This document shows positions 46,501-56,826 of a DNA stretch of 64,000 nucleotides, piece after piece (position 1 is the first letter of the stretch; the number at the start of each line of letters is the position of its first letter). Origin of the DNA: Porphyra umbilicalis (Eukaryota; Rhodophyta; Bangiophyceae; Bangiales; Bangiaceae); the NCBI GenBank assembly GCA_002049455.2, contig KV918892.1, forward strand, positions 1 through 64,000, written 5' to 3'. Below the pieces are notes generated by a model, which was given only the letters and a program-made list of their open reading frames with translations, had not been told where the DNA came from and searched no databases. A program made the position numbers and the translations under genes.

Positions 46501-48837
46501 GCCCGGGCGCGGCGGCGGAGGAAGCGGGGCAGCGCCACGCGCAGCGCCGGCCGAGCCGCGGCAGCGGCGAAACGTCACGGCCGGTCGCGTGCCCCAATCG
46601 GTGGAGAAAGGGAGCACACGCGTGCGGGGGGTGCCGCGCCCCGCTCGGACGCTGCCGCCGCCGCACGGGGCACCTCGGCTTGGCCGACCCACCGCGACGG
46701 GTGCGCAGGCCCCCAAAACGGGCGGCCCCCTCCTCCACACCCGGCGACCCGTGGGCGGGCCACGCCCAAAAAAGGTCGAGGGACGCGGGAGGCGGCCGCG
46801 CCCGACCGGCGTGCAGACGGCCCCCACCCACACCGTCGAGGGCGGGGTGCACGCGGCAGCGGGGCGGCAGCCCAAAGGCGGGTGCGCAGCCAAAAAGAAG
46901 CCGAGCCGAGCGGCAGAGGCGCGAGCGGGGGGCAAGGGGACGCCGGCGGCGGAGGAAGAAACGCAGAAACGCCCGCCGACGCTGCCGACCGCGGTCGCCC
47001 TCACCCCGTCCGACGCTGCGCCGCCCCGCCGGCGGTCGGCGGGCGCGGGCGGGCGGCGCCACGCCACCCCCCGCCCCCCCGCGGGCGTGCGCGGCGCGGC
47101 GGCCACGCCGAGGTCGCGGCCGCCACGTCTGGGGCGCCCATTGCGCGGCGGGCGGGTCGGGGACAACCGGGCGGCGGGCGCGTGTCGGGCGCGGGACCCT
47201 GCCCGTGAAAAGAGTGGAGGGGGGGGGGGCGGCGACGCCGCGCGAGCAGCGGGCGGGGGCGGCGTCGAGACCCGTTGGTCTATCAGGGGGGGGGGGGCGC
47301 GGCGTATCTACGAGGACGGCGTGGAGAAAAGGGCCGCTCGGGCAGAGGCGCGGCGGCGGGGCCGTGGCGGGGAGGCGGAGAAACTCCGGCGGCGCGCCGC
47401 CACGGGTCGACACGGCACAGCGCGCTGTGCCACCGCCGCTACTGTAGCTAGCGCCGGTGCCGCTCCGCCGCTTGCCCGTGGCAAACCGTGGAAGATGTCG
47501 AGGGTGCAGCTGTCGCCCCAACGACAGAGTCGTGGCCGTGAGCGGCCGCTCGGGGATCCGTGGCACGCATGGTCGCACTGACACCACGATCGGGACGGTC
47601 AAACCTTTTGTCAAAGGAGTATTAGTAGCACCCCCGCGCAGAGCTGTAGTCACTGCCGGGAGTTGTTCAATCTATATTGCCTGAGCGTAGAGACTGCAAA
47701 TATTCCCTGGACTTTTCCCTGGACTTTAGTCTAGGGTGCTTTCTCACACCCACACGTCAAAAAAAGTCCTTTTTTCTAGTGCACGTTGCGGGAGTACTTG
47801 AAAAAACGTTTTTGGCGGTCCGTTTGGCTCCCTACGCCGTTGGAGGACGTCCCCCGGCGCTTTCTTGACTATGGGAACATGCGCCGGGGCTGTCCGCATC
47901 TTTCTGTGAAGTTGCTAGAGGTGGCGACGTCTTCATCGCCCGTACGGTCCGTGGAAGCAGAATCGTGGTTAAAAAGGTGCGTGAGGGCAGGTGCGGCGTT
48001 TACGGGGTCGTGGGGGCAGGTGGACGCGGCCACGAACGGCCATGATGTCGCAATTCCGCGGTAGTTGGGCAGAATCGGGCTCTGCGGGCCCTGTGGGAGA
48101 CGTCGGTATTGATTTTTCAAACAGGGGATCGTGTCGGCGCTGAATGCGCTGCGGCCTGCGTGGTCGCGTCCCTTCCCGCAACACCCGCGCGCGGCGGGTG
48201 GGGGCGGCGGCCACCGCCGCTGGCGGTGTTGCCGCCGCGCCTGCCGCCGACGCGGCGGTGAGCAGTGGACGACCGTGCGCACGACGCGCGCCCGCACACG
48301 GCAGCGAGTGGCGCCCGCGGCCGCGGCGGCCGCGGCCGCGGCGGTGCCGGCGGCGGCGGCGGCGGCGGCGTGGCGCCCCTGCTATTTTCTCGCTCCACCC
48401 CGCCGCCCGCCCCCCCGTGCCATCGACGGCTTCTTCCCACCCCCTCCCCCTCTGTGGCCCCACATACCCCCCCTCCCCATCCACCGCGTTGCCGCCGCGC
48501 ACGTGCGCATCGCGCAGCTCGGCCTCGAGCCTGCGCTGCGGCAAGCGACGACTGCCCAGCCAGCGTCGGCCGGTGGTTGCTCGGATGGTGGCGGCCATAC
48601 CTCGGTGGCAGCCGCCGCCCGCCACGGCGGTGGCGGCCGCTGCTGACCCTCCGGTGGGTGCGGCAGGAGCCCCTCGCGGCGATCACCTACCCCCCTCGGA
48701 CGAAGACAAAGCGCTGGTCGTCGAGGAGCATGCGGCGGCCGCTACCCACCAGTGGGCGGGTACCCCCCGACGGCAGCAGCTGCCGCTCGTGCGGGCCGCG
48801 GTGGACGCCGCGGCGGCGGTGGGCGGAGCGGCCCCTA
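46501..48837. other. Intergenic, GC-rich with an ordinary-GC centre
   Basis: 46500-47450 is GC-rich without a credible frame. 47580-48110 has ordinary composition and no gene. 48120-48837 is GC-rich again. A minus-strand reading RMLLDDQRFVFVRGG (about 48695-48735) looks protein-like and might belong to a gene cut by the insertion at 48838, but I cannot define it. Confidence 0.35.
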
Positions 48838-50170
48838 CCCTACGGGAAATGCCGGATCAAAAAAGCTCCACTTCGAGGAGTTAAGAATTCGCAAAATCCC
48901 ACTCGGCTGGAATTTGAGGGTGAGACTGAGGCCGGCTCCTCATTGGCCTGATGATCAAAAAAGCTCAATGAATGAGACTCTGGAAAGGGCCTGAGAGGCA
49001 CCCTAACGGATTGTGCGGCTGCCATTGATTCGATTGAGCGGCTGTCGTTGCTCCAGGCACACAGATCTGACGAATAGAATGCACTTATGACATCATGATC
49101 CGGGCTGGCGTCTAGGTCTGCACGAATGAGAGGGAGACACGTGAGACCCACGTGTATCACAGGGTCCATATTTGCGCAATTGTAATCGGCTACACCGACG
49201 CTGGCGCCCCGACCGCGATGCCTACCTACCTGCGCTCTTTCCGTCCCCCATACCCCCACGCTCGCCCCCCCTCCCCCCCCCCCCTGCCCCCCCTTCCCCT
49301 CGCCTCCCCACCCCATCGCCCCCCTCTCCCCTCGCCTCCCCCCCCATCGCCCCCCCCCCCCTCGGCTCCCCCCCCCCCTCGCCTCCCCCCCCCCTCGCCT
49401 CGGCCCCCCCCGAGCCACGCCGCACACTACAAGCATGGCAGGAAGCTCTTGCTACCGTCGTCCTCCTCCTCTGGGTCGGACAGCCCGTCGTCGTCGGCGT
49501 CGTCGTCGGCAGGGGTGTAATGCCTCTCCAGCGCAGCCACCTCGGCAACCGCGCCCCCCCCGTCCCCCCCATCAAGCACACCACCCCCGCCCAAAACACC
49601 AACGACCAAGTCAGCCTGCCCACCCCCCCCCCGTCCGCCACGTCCCCCTGCTGCCGCGCCCACCTCCGCGGCCCCTGGAGGTCACCGAGCGGTAATGATG
49701 GTGGGGATGATGGTTTGTGCGAGTGGTGGGGATGATGGTGACAAAAGAGTGTTGAGTGCGATTGCCGAGCAGAGACGATGCCAGTGGCGGTCAGGTTGTA
49801 GCGGTCGATCGGGAGCGGTCGCGGATGAGAAGCGACTGTGGGTGCCGGGCACGACGGCGGCGACGGCTTTAAATGGGCATGGCACTGGATCACCTGACAT
49901 TTCTCGAAGGCTACTTTGACAAATGCACTTCTACGAGGCAACCCTCGTGGGCTACATCGAATTAGATCTGACATCTGAACAGCTTACAGTTTACAGCTGA
50001 TACTCTGGCCACTCACGGTGAAGTGTGCTGCAGTGGAACACCCTTTGATCCGAGTCAGGTCTTCAACTCCATCCGAGGTGATCCCGGTTGGGTCACAGGA
50101 GCAAATGCGCGAAACTGATTGGCCCGCTCTTAGGATGTCGAGCTTTTTCGATCCGGCATTTCCCGTAGGG
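48838..50170. mobile_element. 1.33-kb non-autonomous DNA transposon, CACTA/Harbinger-like
   Basis: Ends of 31 bp, inverted, match at 30 of 31 positions (48838-48868 and 50140-50170), starting CCCTACGGGAAATGCCGGAT. The element is flanked by CTA on both sides (48835-48837 and 50171-50173), a 3-bp duplication as made by CACTA or Harbinger transposases. A second GATCAAAAAAGCTC copy occurs near 48954. The interior has a long C/T-rich block (49250-49430) and a short acidic minus-strand frame (49427-49663, YTPADDDADDDGLSDPEEED), perhaps a captured piece. No transposase is present, so it would need one from elsewhere. High end identity suggests recent activity. Confidence 0.85.
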
Positions 50171-50653
50171 CTACGCCAGCAAGCGGTGGTCACGTCGGCG
50201 ACCACCACCACCGCCGCCATGGCCGCCTTCCTCGTCTCCTTTTTTCTGATCTCCCGCTCGTACGTGCGCTCCCAAGCGGCGCCGGTCGTGCAGGTGACGC
50301 TCACCCGGGAGGCGGTGCTCGACTTGCCTATGTATCTTTCGTCGTGTGAAAACAGTTCTATCGTTTTGCAAGTCCAGGGTGTTTTCGCGAACGCGCTTTC
50401 AGTTCTGCCTGACGTAGTTCAAACGCCAATGTGCGCCGCCGTCGACCCGCCCCGGATCAAGTTTGCGGCGTGCGCCACGCCCCGTCGCCGCCGTCGCCGC
50501 GGCCGCCGCCTCCCGCCGGCAGTGGTCTCGGCGCCGCCAACGGCCGCTTGGCGCCCCCCCCCCCCCCCTCCGTTTCCCCCCCGTTCCTCCATCCCACCCG
50601 CCTCGCCCTCTTCCAAGAACTCCCTCTTGTGTTCCCCCCCCCCCTACGCCGCC
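50171..50653. other. Upstream of the Pol5-like gene
   Basis: Short mixed region. A minus-strand frame from about 50304 (EREIRKKETRKAAMAAVVVV) runs into the transposon and might be the remains of a host gene. From 50560 it is C-rich and probably the leader of the next gene. Confidence 0.3.
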
Positions 50654-52538
50654 ATGGCGGCATTGACGGCCCCCCCCCCCCCCCCCCCCCCAAGGCAAGG
50701 CGACCCACCCCCGCCTCCCGCTCCCCCCCGCCACGCTGCGCCTCTTTGACGGCCTCTCGTCGGCGGCGCCCGCGGACCGCGCGGCGAGCACCGCCGCGCT
50801 GATAACGGCGCTGGGGAGCTCCCCCCCGCCGGCGTCACCTACGCCCTCGGGCGCCTCGTGCGCGGCACCGCGTCGGGCGCAGGGTGCGCGCGCGTCGGCT
50901 TTGCGTCCGCCCTCACCGCGGTCATCCGCTCCGGTCGGGGCGCGGGCACCCCCCTCGGTGCGGTGACGCCCGATGCGGCCATGGCCGCCGTCTTTACCCA
51001 CTACAAGGCCCCGCCGTCGGGGGGGGGGGACGCCGCCGCCGCCCCGCGCGAGGCCGCCCTCGGCCGCCTCTTTGCCACCGCCGCCGTCGTGCGCGCCGCG
51101 GCCGACGGCGGTAGCGGCGGCGGCGACGGTGGCGGCGCCGAGGCGGCGGCGGGGGGGACCCCGCCGCTCGGCGCTGCGGGCGCGGCGGCGGCGGCGTCGG
51201 CGCTCGCCGCGTGCGCCGCCGCGGGCGGCGGCCGCTGGGCGCTCGGCGACGCGGCGGCGGCGGTGGCGGTGGAGCTCCTCGGGGGGCGGGGGGCGCCCCC
51301 CCCCGACGCGCCCGCCGCGGTCGCCGCCCTTGTGGGGTGGGCGGCCGCCCGCGCGGCCACGTCCGACGGCCTCGTGGTGGCGGTGGCGCTCGACGCGGCG
51401 GGGGTGGCGCCATCGGGCGGGTGGCTCGACGGCCTCTACGGGCCCCTCGGTGCGGGCGGGGGTCCGCGCCTCGCCGCCGCCCTCGGCTCCCTCACCGCCG
51501 GCGCGTTTCCCCTGCCCGGCGACGGGGGGGCGGCGGTCGCCGCGTGGCGCGCCGCCGCCGCCGCCGTGGGCGCGGGGGGGGGGGGGGGGCGGCGCTCGCC
51601 GCCCTCTGGCGCGCCACCGTCACTGGGGGGCTCCTCGGGGGCGGCGCCGCCGTGGGGGTGGCCAAACGCACCGCCGCCGCGCGCGTGCTCCCCGTCGGCG
51701 TCGTTGCCGCCGCGACGGCGGGGGGGGACATCGCCGCCGCCCTCGGGGCGGTCCTCACCCCCGCCGCCGCCGAGGCGCTGGTGGCGGCGGCGGCCGCCGC
51801 CGCCGCGGGCGCCCCGCCCGCCCCCCGGCGTGGGGGGGGCAAAAAGGGCAGCGCCAAGGGGGCGGCGCCCAAGGCCGCCGCCGCCGCCGCCGCCGCCGCT
51901 GCGGCGCGCCGCTCCGTCGCTGCCGCCGCGGCCGCCGTCGGGCCGTCGCTCGCCGACGGCGTTGGGGCGCTCCCGCCCTCGGCCGGCCGCTCGGCGGCGG
52001 CGGCGGCGGTGCTTGCGTGGGCGCTCCCCTCCCCGCCGCTGACGCGCGCGCTCGGCGGCGCGCCGCTGCGGCGGCTGGCGGCGGTGGCGGACGTGGCGGC
52101 CGTTGGGGGGGTGGTTGACGGGGTGCTCGGGCGGGCGGCGGGGGGGGGGGGCGCCGCGTCGGCGGCGGCGGCGGTGGACGTGCTCGCCGCCGCCGCGGGG
52201 GGGGGAGGGGGGGGGGGGGGCGACGAGGGGCACGACGACCGCCTCGCGGCGGTCGTTGCCGCGCTCGCGGCGGTGGTGGCGCGCGGGCGGGGGGGGGGGG
52301 GGGGGGGGGGGCGACGCCCGTGGCGGCAGCGACGGGTGCGCTCGCCGGCCGCAAGCTCCTCGGCCTCCTGTCAGAGGGGGGTGGGGGGGGGGGGGGGTCG
52401 CCCCGCTCGCGTCCGCGGCGCTCGCGCGTCTCGCCGACGCGGGCGTCGGGGGCGGGTGCGCGTCGAGCGGCGAGGACAGCTCGGCGGGCAGCGGCGGCGG
52501 CGGCGGGGGGAGCGACGACAGCGACGCGTCGACCGACG

Positions 52539-52569
<31 letters not shown>

Positions 52570-52929
52570 CGGTTGGCGCACGCCCGCCGACGTGGCGGCG
52601 GGCGTGGAAGTCGAGTGCGCGGCGCTGCTCGGGCGGCCGCCCGCAACGGCGGCGGTGCCGGCGGCGGTCGGCGACGCGTTTGGGGCGCTCCTCTCCCTCG
52701 CGCGCCTCGGGCGGGTGCTCCTCGGCGCCGAGGCGGCGGGGGGGGGGGGGGGGGGGGGGTGGGGGTGCCCCGCCGCCGGCGGGGCCGGGCGCGCCGGCGG
52801 GCAGCGCCGCCGCCGGCAGCGTCGTTGACGCAGAGTTGGGGCCGTACCTCGCCGACTTTTTGACGGCGCTGCGGGCGGCCATTGGGGTCGTGTGGGGGGG
52901 CGAGGCCAGCGGCGTGTCAGAGGGGGAGA

Positions 52930-52963
<34 letters not shown>

Positions 52964-54920
52964 CAGCGACGGTGGCGGCAATGGGGATGGCGGGAGCGAG
53001 GGCGACCGCCCGTCGGGCGGTGGCCGTCTGTCGGCGGGCGGCCACCTGCTGCGGGCCGTCCTCGCCGGCTTGTCCGTCCCGTCGGCGCCGCTGCGCGACG
53101 CCGTGGCAGAGGTGTGGCGGGAGCTGGTGGCCGCCGACGGCGTCGACGACGACGCCCTCGACGTCCTCTTTTCGGCGTTTGACGCGGAGGAGGAGGGGCC
53201 GCCCGCTGGGGAGAGCGACGAGGACGACGACGGGGAGGGCGACGTGGGGATGGACACGAGTGGCAGCGAGGACGGGGAGGACAGTGGGAGCGACGAGGGG
53301 GAGGGCGATGCCACGGACGTGGCCGGCAAGGCGCGCGCGGCGGCAGCGTCGGACGACGACGGGTCGTCAGACGACGATGACGACGACGACTGCGACGGTG
53401 GCAGCGACGACAATGTCGGCGCTGCCGACGCCAATGCCAGCGACGGCTCGACCTCTGCTGCCTCGGCCTCGGACGTGGACGCGGACGAGGAGGACCCCGC
53501 GGCGCTCGCGCGCTTTGACGCCACCCTCTCGGCCGTCCTCTCCCACGTCATGGCCAAGCGCGGCGCGCCCGCCGCCGCCGCCCGCCGCCGCCGCTCGGCG
53601 GCGGCCACCCGCGCGCGCGCCGCCGACGCGGTCGCCGTCTACGCCCGCGCCTGCCGCCGCACCCTCACCGCCGCGTCGGCGGGCGGCGCGGCGGCGGCGG
53701 CGGCGGCGGCGGCGCCCGCCGCGTCGGCCGCGACCACCACGGCCGCCGCGGCCGGGCTGCTCGGCCTCGCCCCCCGCCTCGTCACCGCCGCGGCGGCGGC
53801 GCCCGACGTGGCGCCCCGCCTCGCGGCCGTCCTCACCAAATCCGTCGCCCGCCCGCCGGCGGCGGCGGCGCGCGCCCTCGGCGGCCACCCCCTCGGCGCG
53901 CAGGCGGCGGCGGCGATTGTGGCGGCCGCGTCCGAGGCGGGGGGGGGGGGCTACCCCCGCCCGTGCGTGCCGCCGCCGCCGCCGCCGCGCGCGCGGCAAC
54001 GGCGGTGTTTGTCGCCCCCCCCGCCGACGGGGGGGCGGTCGCCGACCCGGCCGTTGCGGCGGCGGCGCCCGCCGCGGCCGTCGCCCTCTACGCCCGCTCC
54101 CGGGGCAAGCGGTGGCCCGCCGGTACCGTCGAGGCGGGCCTCTGCTCGGGCCCCCGCCCGTGGCGGCGGCCGTTGTGGGGGCCGCCGCGGCGGCGCTCGC
54201 CGCCCCGTCCACGGGCGCGTACGGGCGCGCGGCGCTCGTTGGGGAGCTCCGCCGGGGCCTCTCGGGCGCCCCGCCCCCCGTCGTCGCCGCGCCGCCCGTG
54301 TGGGCGGCGGTGCGCGACGCGGTCGTTGCCGCCGCCGCCGCCCTGTCGCCGCCGCCCGCCGCCGCCGCTCGGCGCGCCGACGGCGAGGTGGGTGGGGGCA
54401 CCAAGGCGTCGGCGGCGGCGGCCGCCGCCGCGCGCGCTGCCGACGTGGCCGCCCTGGCCGCCGCCGCCCTCCTCGGCGGCGGCGGCGGCGGGGACCGCGT
54501 CGGCCCGGGGGCGGCCGTGTGGTCGCCCGCCGCCGTGCGGGGGGTGGCCGCCCGCCTTGCCGCCGCGGCGGCCGCCGGGGGGGGCGCGGGGTGGGGGGGG
54601 GCGCTCCGCAAAGACGGCCGCAACGGCCGCGGCGTTGGCGGCGGTCGCCGACCGCCTGCCCGCCGACGGGGGGGAGGGGGGGGGGGGGCGGGGGGGGGGG
54701 AGGGGGGGACCCGCCCCCGCCGCCGCACAAGACGCCCGCGGGGAAGCGGCGGCGCAAGGCGCCGCCGCCGACGCCCGCGGCGGCCGCCGACGCTGCTGCT
54801 GCGCCACTGGCGGCGGCGACGGCGGCGGCGGCGGCGGCCGCAACGCCCGCGGGCAAGCGGCGGCGCAAGGGCGCGCCGCCGCCGGCGACGGCGAGCGCGC
54901 GCACGACGCCGTCCGCCTGA
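50654..54920 (+). CDS. Pol5/MYBBP1A-like nucleolar protein
   Basis: Pol5/MYBBP1A proteins are HEAT-repeat-like nucleolar factors needed for rRNA synthesis. The N-terminal signature is visible near 50740-50930: LRLFDGLSS, then VTYALGRLVRGTASG and CARVGFASALTAVI, matching the YALKRLVRGLASSR and GFxxALTELL block of the family. Long Ala-rich helical repeats follow, with PLRRLAAVADVAAVGGVVDG in the middle. The segment HLLRAVLAGLSVPSAPLRDA with VAEVWRELVAADGVDDDALD (about 53040-53160) fits the family's region before the acidic stretch. A long Asp/Glu/Ser region (53200-53500) follows, as in Pol5. The C-terminus has two TPAGKRRRK motifs, likely nucleolar signals, and stops at 54918-54920. Start: ATG at 50654. 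The best reading changes frame at many G/C runs (for example 51574-51590, 52200-52220, 52295-52320, 52383-52397, 52738-52760), so the internal structure is provisional. Confidence 0.6.
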
Positions 54921-56826
54921 GCGCCGCGGCGTTTGGGCCGTTTGGGGGGGGGGGGGGGGTGCCCCGCGGGTGGCGCGGTGAGGGGTACCGTGGGCGCTGT
55001 GGGTGGAAAGAGACTGCCCGTGGAGGCCGTGCGGCGCCCGACTGTTTTTTCGCGTTGCACCCGTAGCGGGCGTCTCGACCAAACGTGTGGTTGTTGCCGC
55101 GCCGTCGCACCGCCGACGTCGGCGGGCGCGACGCGACGCGCTGCGGGGGCCTCCCCCGTGGGGCCCCCGTCCACGGATGGGCCGTCCCGCTGCACGCGCG
55201 GGGGCGGTGCAGCGCGGGCTGCCGCCCGCGCGGGGTGGCCACCCCCCCACCCGCCCCGCCCGCCACCCCCGCCGACCGACCGACGCCGGCCGCCGCCACG
55301 CCCGCCCCGACGGCGCACGGGCCAGACGCCGCGCGCGCTGTCGCCGGCGCAGCGGCACCCGCCCCACGGTCGCCGCCCGAGCGCCGCGGCGGCGCGCCCG
55401 CCCCCACAACGCGTGCCGCACCGGCCGCCGCGCCAGCCGCCGACGGCGCCGCCAGCGCTGGTTGGCGTTGGGAAAAAATAGGAGACTGATCGAATAGTAT
55501 GAAAAATGAATACTGTCCAAGTAAACGACAGATTGATCGAAGTTGTCCGTCCAGAATTTGTATTTTGGCCATCCCTGTATCAGGACGTTCTCGTCATAAG
55601 AGCATTGGAGACAACGGAATATGGGTCGCGAGTCTTCTATTCCAGTCCGTGTGGGCCACTTTTATTCATGTTGTGCTGAATCAGCTTTCTGTTGTAAAGA
55701 GAACGCACTGGAATATGTGGCGCCTTACGATAAGATCCTCATTGCAATTGAGATCGGTCGAGCTGAGATACGGGCCTTTGAAGATTGTGCATCCAAAAGT
55801 CTTCCGGAGCGACCCCCTCAGTGCCCGGCGAGGGGGTTCCACGCAGCAGTCAGTTGAGCCGCGTGATCCAGGCCCCACGCCAGTGTGCGCGTGCCGCTCC
55901 ACCTCGCCACCGAGCGCACAGCTGTGACAGTCACGTCTCGACCGACACGCTGCCGAGTCCGGCGTTGTCAGCCTTTCCGTTATTGCTGGGACACCTGGGA
56001 GAGCGCGGCCACAGGTGCACCGCATCTACGTGACTGCACCGACAGCTGGGGTGTACCTCCTCGCTCTGCCGCGGACTGTTCACGTTCATTCATCGAACGG
56101 CACACGACGCGCCTTCAGTCAGGTACGATGGTAGAGGGGTCTCGCGGCTGGCACTGGTGACCAGCCGCTGTCCGCTGTCTCATGGCTCCTGGAGTTGGTA
56201 GGCACTCGGCGAGCAGTCTCTTTGGACGTCTCCTGTTGTCTTGCTGGGTGAGCAGCAGCCTCCCGGCGCCCACCGCAGGGCTCTGAGGCGGTGGTGGCGT
56301 CCTGAGATTAGCGGACTGGGTCTGGTACTGACGCCTGTCAGGGCCCCCTCCACTGCCTCACGGCTCCCGACAACCGTTTCATGTCGGTTGGCTGGCGCGT
56401 CGACCCTTCTGCTTCGATTTGAGCTGGCAGGTGCCTGCGTCGACTGCAGCTCGAGCTGGAGCTGCCGCCGTCGGCTCTGTTGCTGGGTCTTCCCCGCCAG
56501 CCGTTTCTTATCGATGGGCCTACGTACTTGTCGGACAGTTTCGCTTTTGCACCGATACCTGCCCGAGCCCAGGCTCCCGCCGTGCGCTCCGCGTGCCTGT
56601 CGGGTCGTCGGCGCTCGCGAGCCCTCCAATAGCAGGTTGCCGGCGATATCGCGGCTTATGGGTACGTGTGCATGCGTGCTCCACGTGGGATGCCTCTACT
56701 TAAGACCTGTGGGCACACAAGGGCTGCTCTGCTGCTGGCCTCTCTGCGGGATCTTGCCAACTCACCTTACCTCTATCTATCCCGCTCCACAGCTGTCCTG
56801 GTGCCCCTGCAATTGGGTGCCCGACT
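54921..56826. other. Intergenic region and leader of the split-element gene
   Basis: 54921-55480 is GC-rich without a gene. From 55490 composition becomes ordinary. A solo copy of the TGTGGCGCC-type end lies at 55716-55795. From 56160 to 56826 the strand is C/T-rich and may be promoter and leader of the gene starting at 56827. Confidence 0.4.
55716..55795. mobile_element. Solo end of the TGTGGCGCC MITE family
   Basis: The first 28 bases match the terminal repeat of the 5196-5498 MITE perfectly. The next 50 match the right arm of that element with changes (GAGATCGGTC, then GAGATA). No second end is found nearby, so this is a truncated copy. Confidence 0.75.

Noticed and set aside
46484-47653. 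Overlapping long frames on both strands upstream of the Myb-like gene
   Set aside because: All are Arg/Pro-rich and without a domain; GC content of the stretch explains their length.
48131-48951. Three overlapping plus-strand frames before the 48838 insertion
   Set aside because: No domain; one runs into the transposon end. A minus-strand gene is equally possible and neither can be defined.
53951-55572. Minus-strand frames overlapping the Pol5-like gene
   Set aside because: They are antisense shadows of Ala-rich coding sequence and the Pol5-like motifs are on the plus strand.
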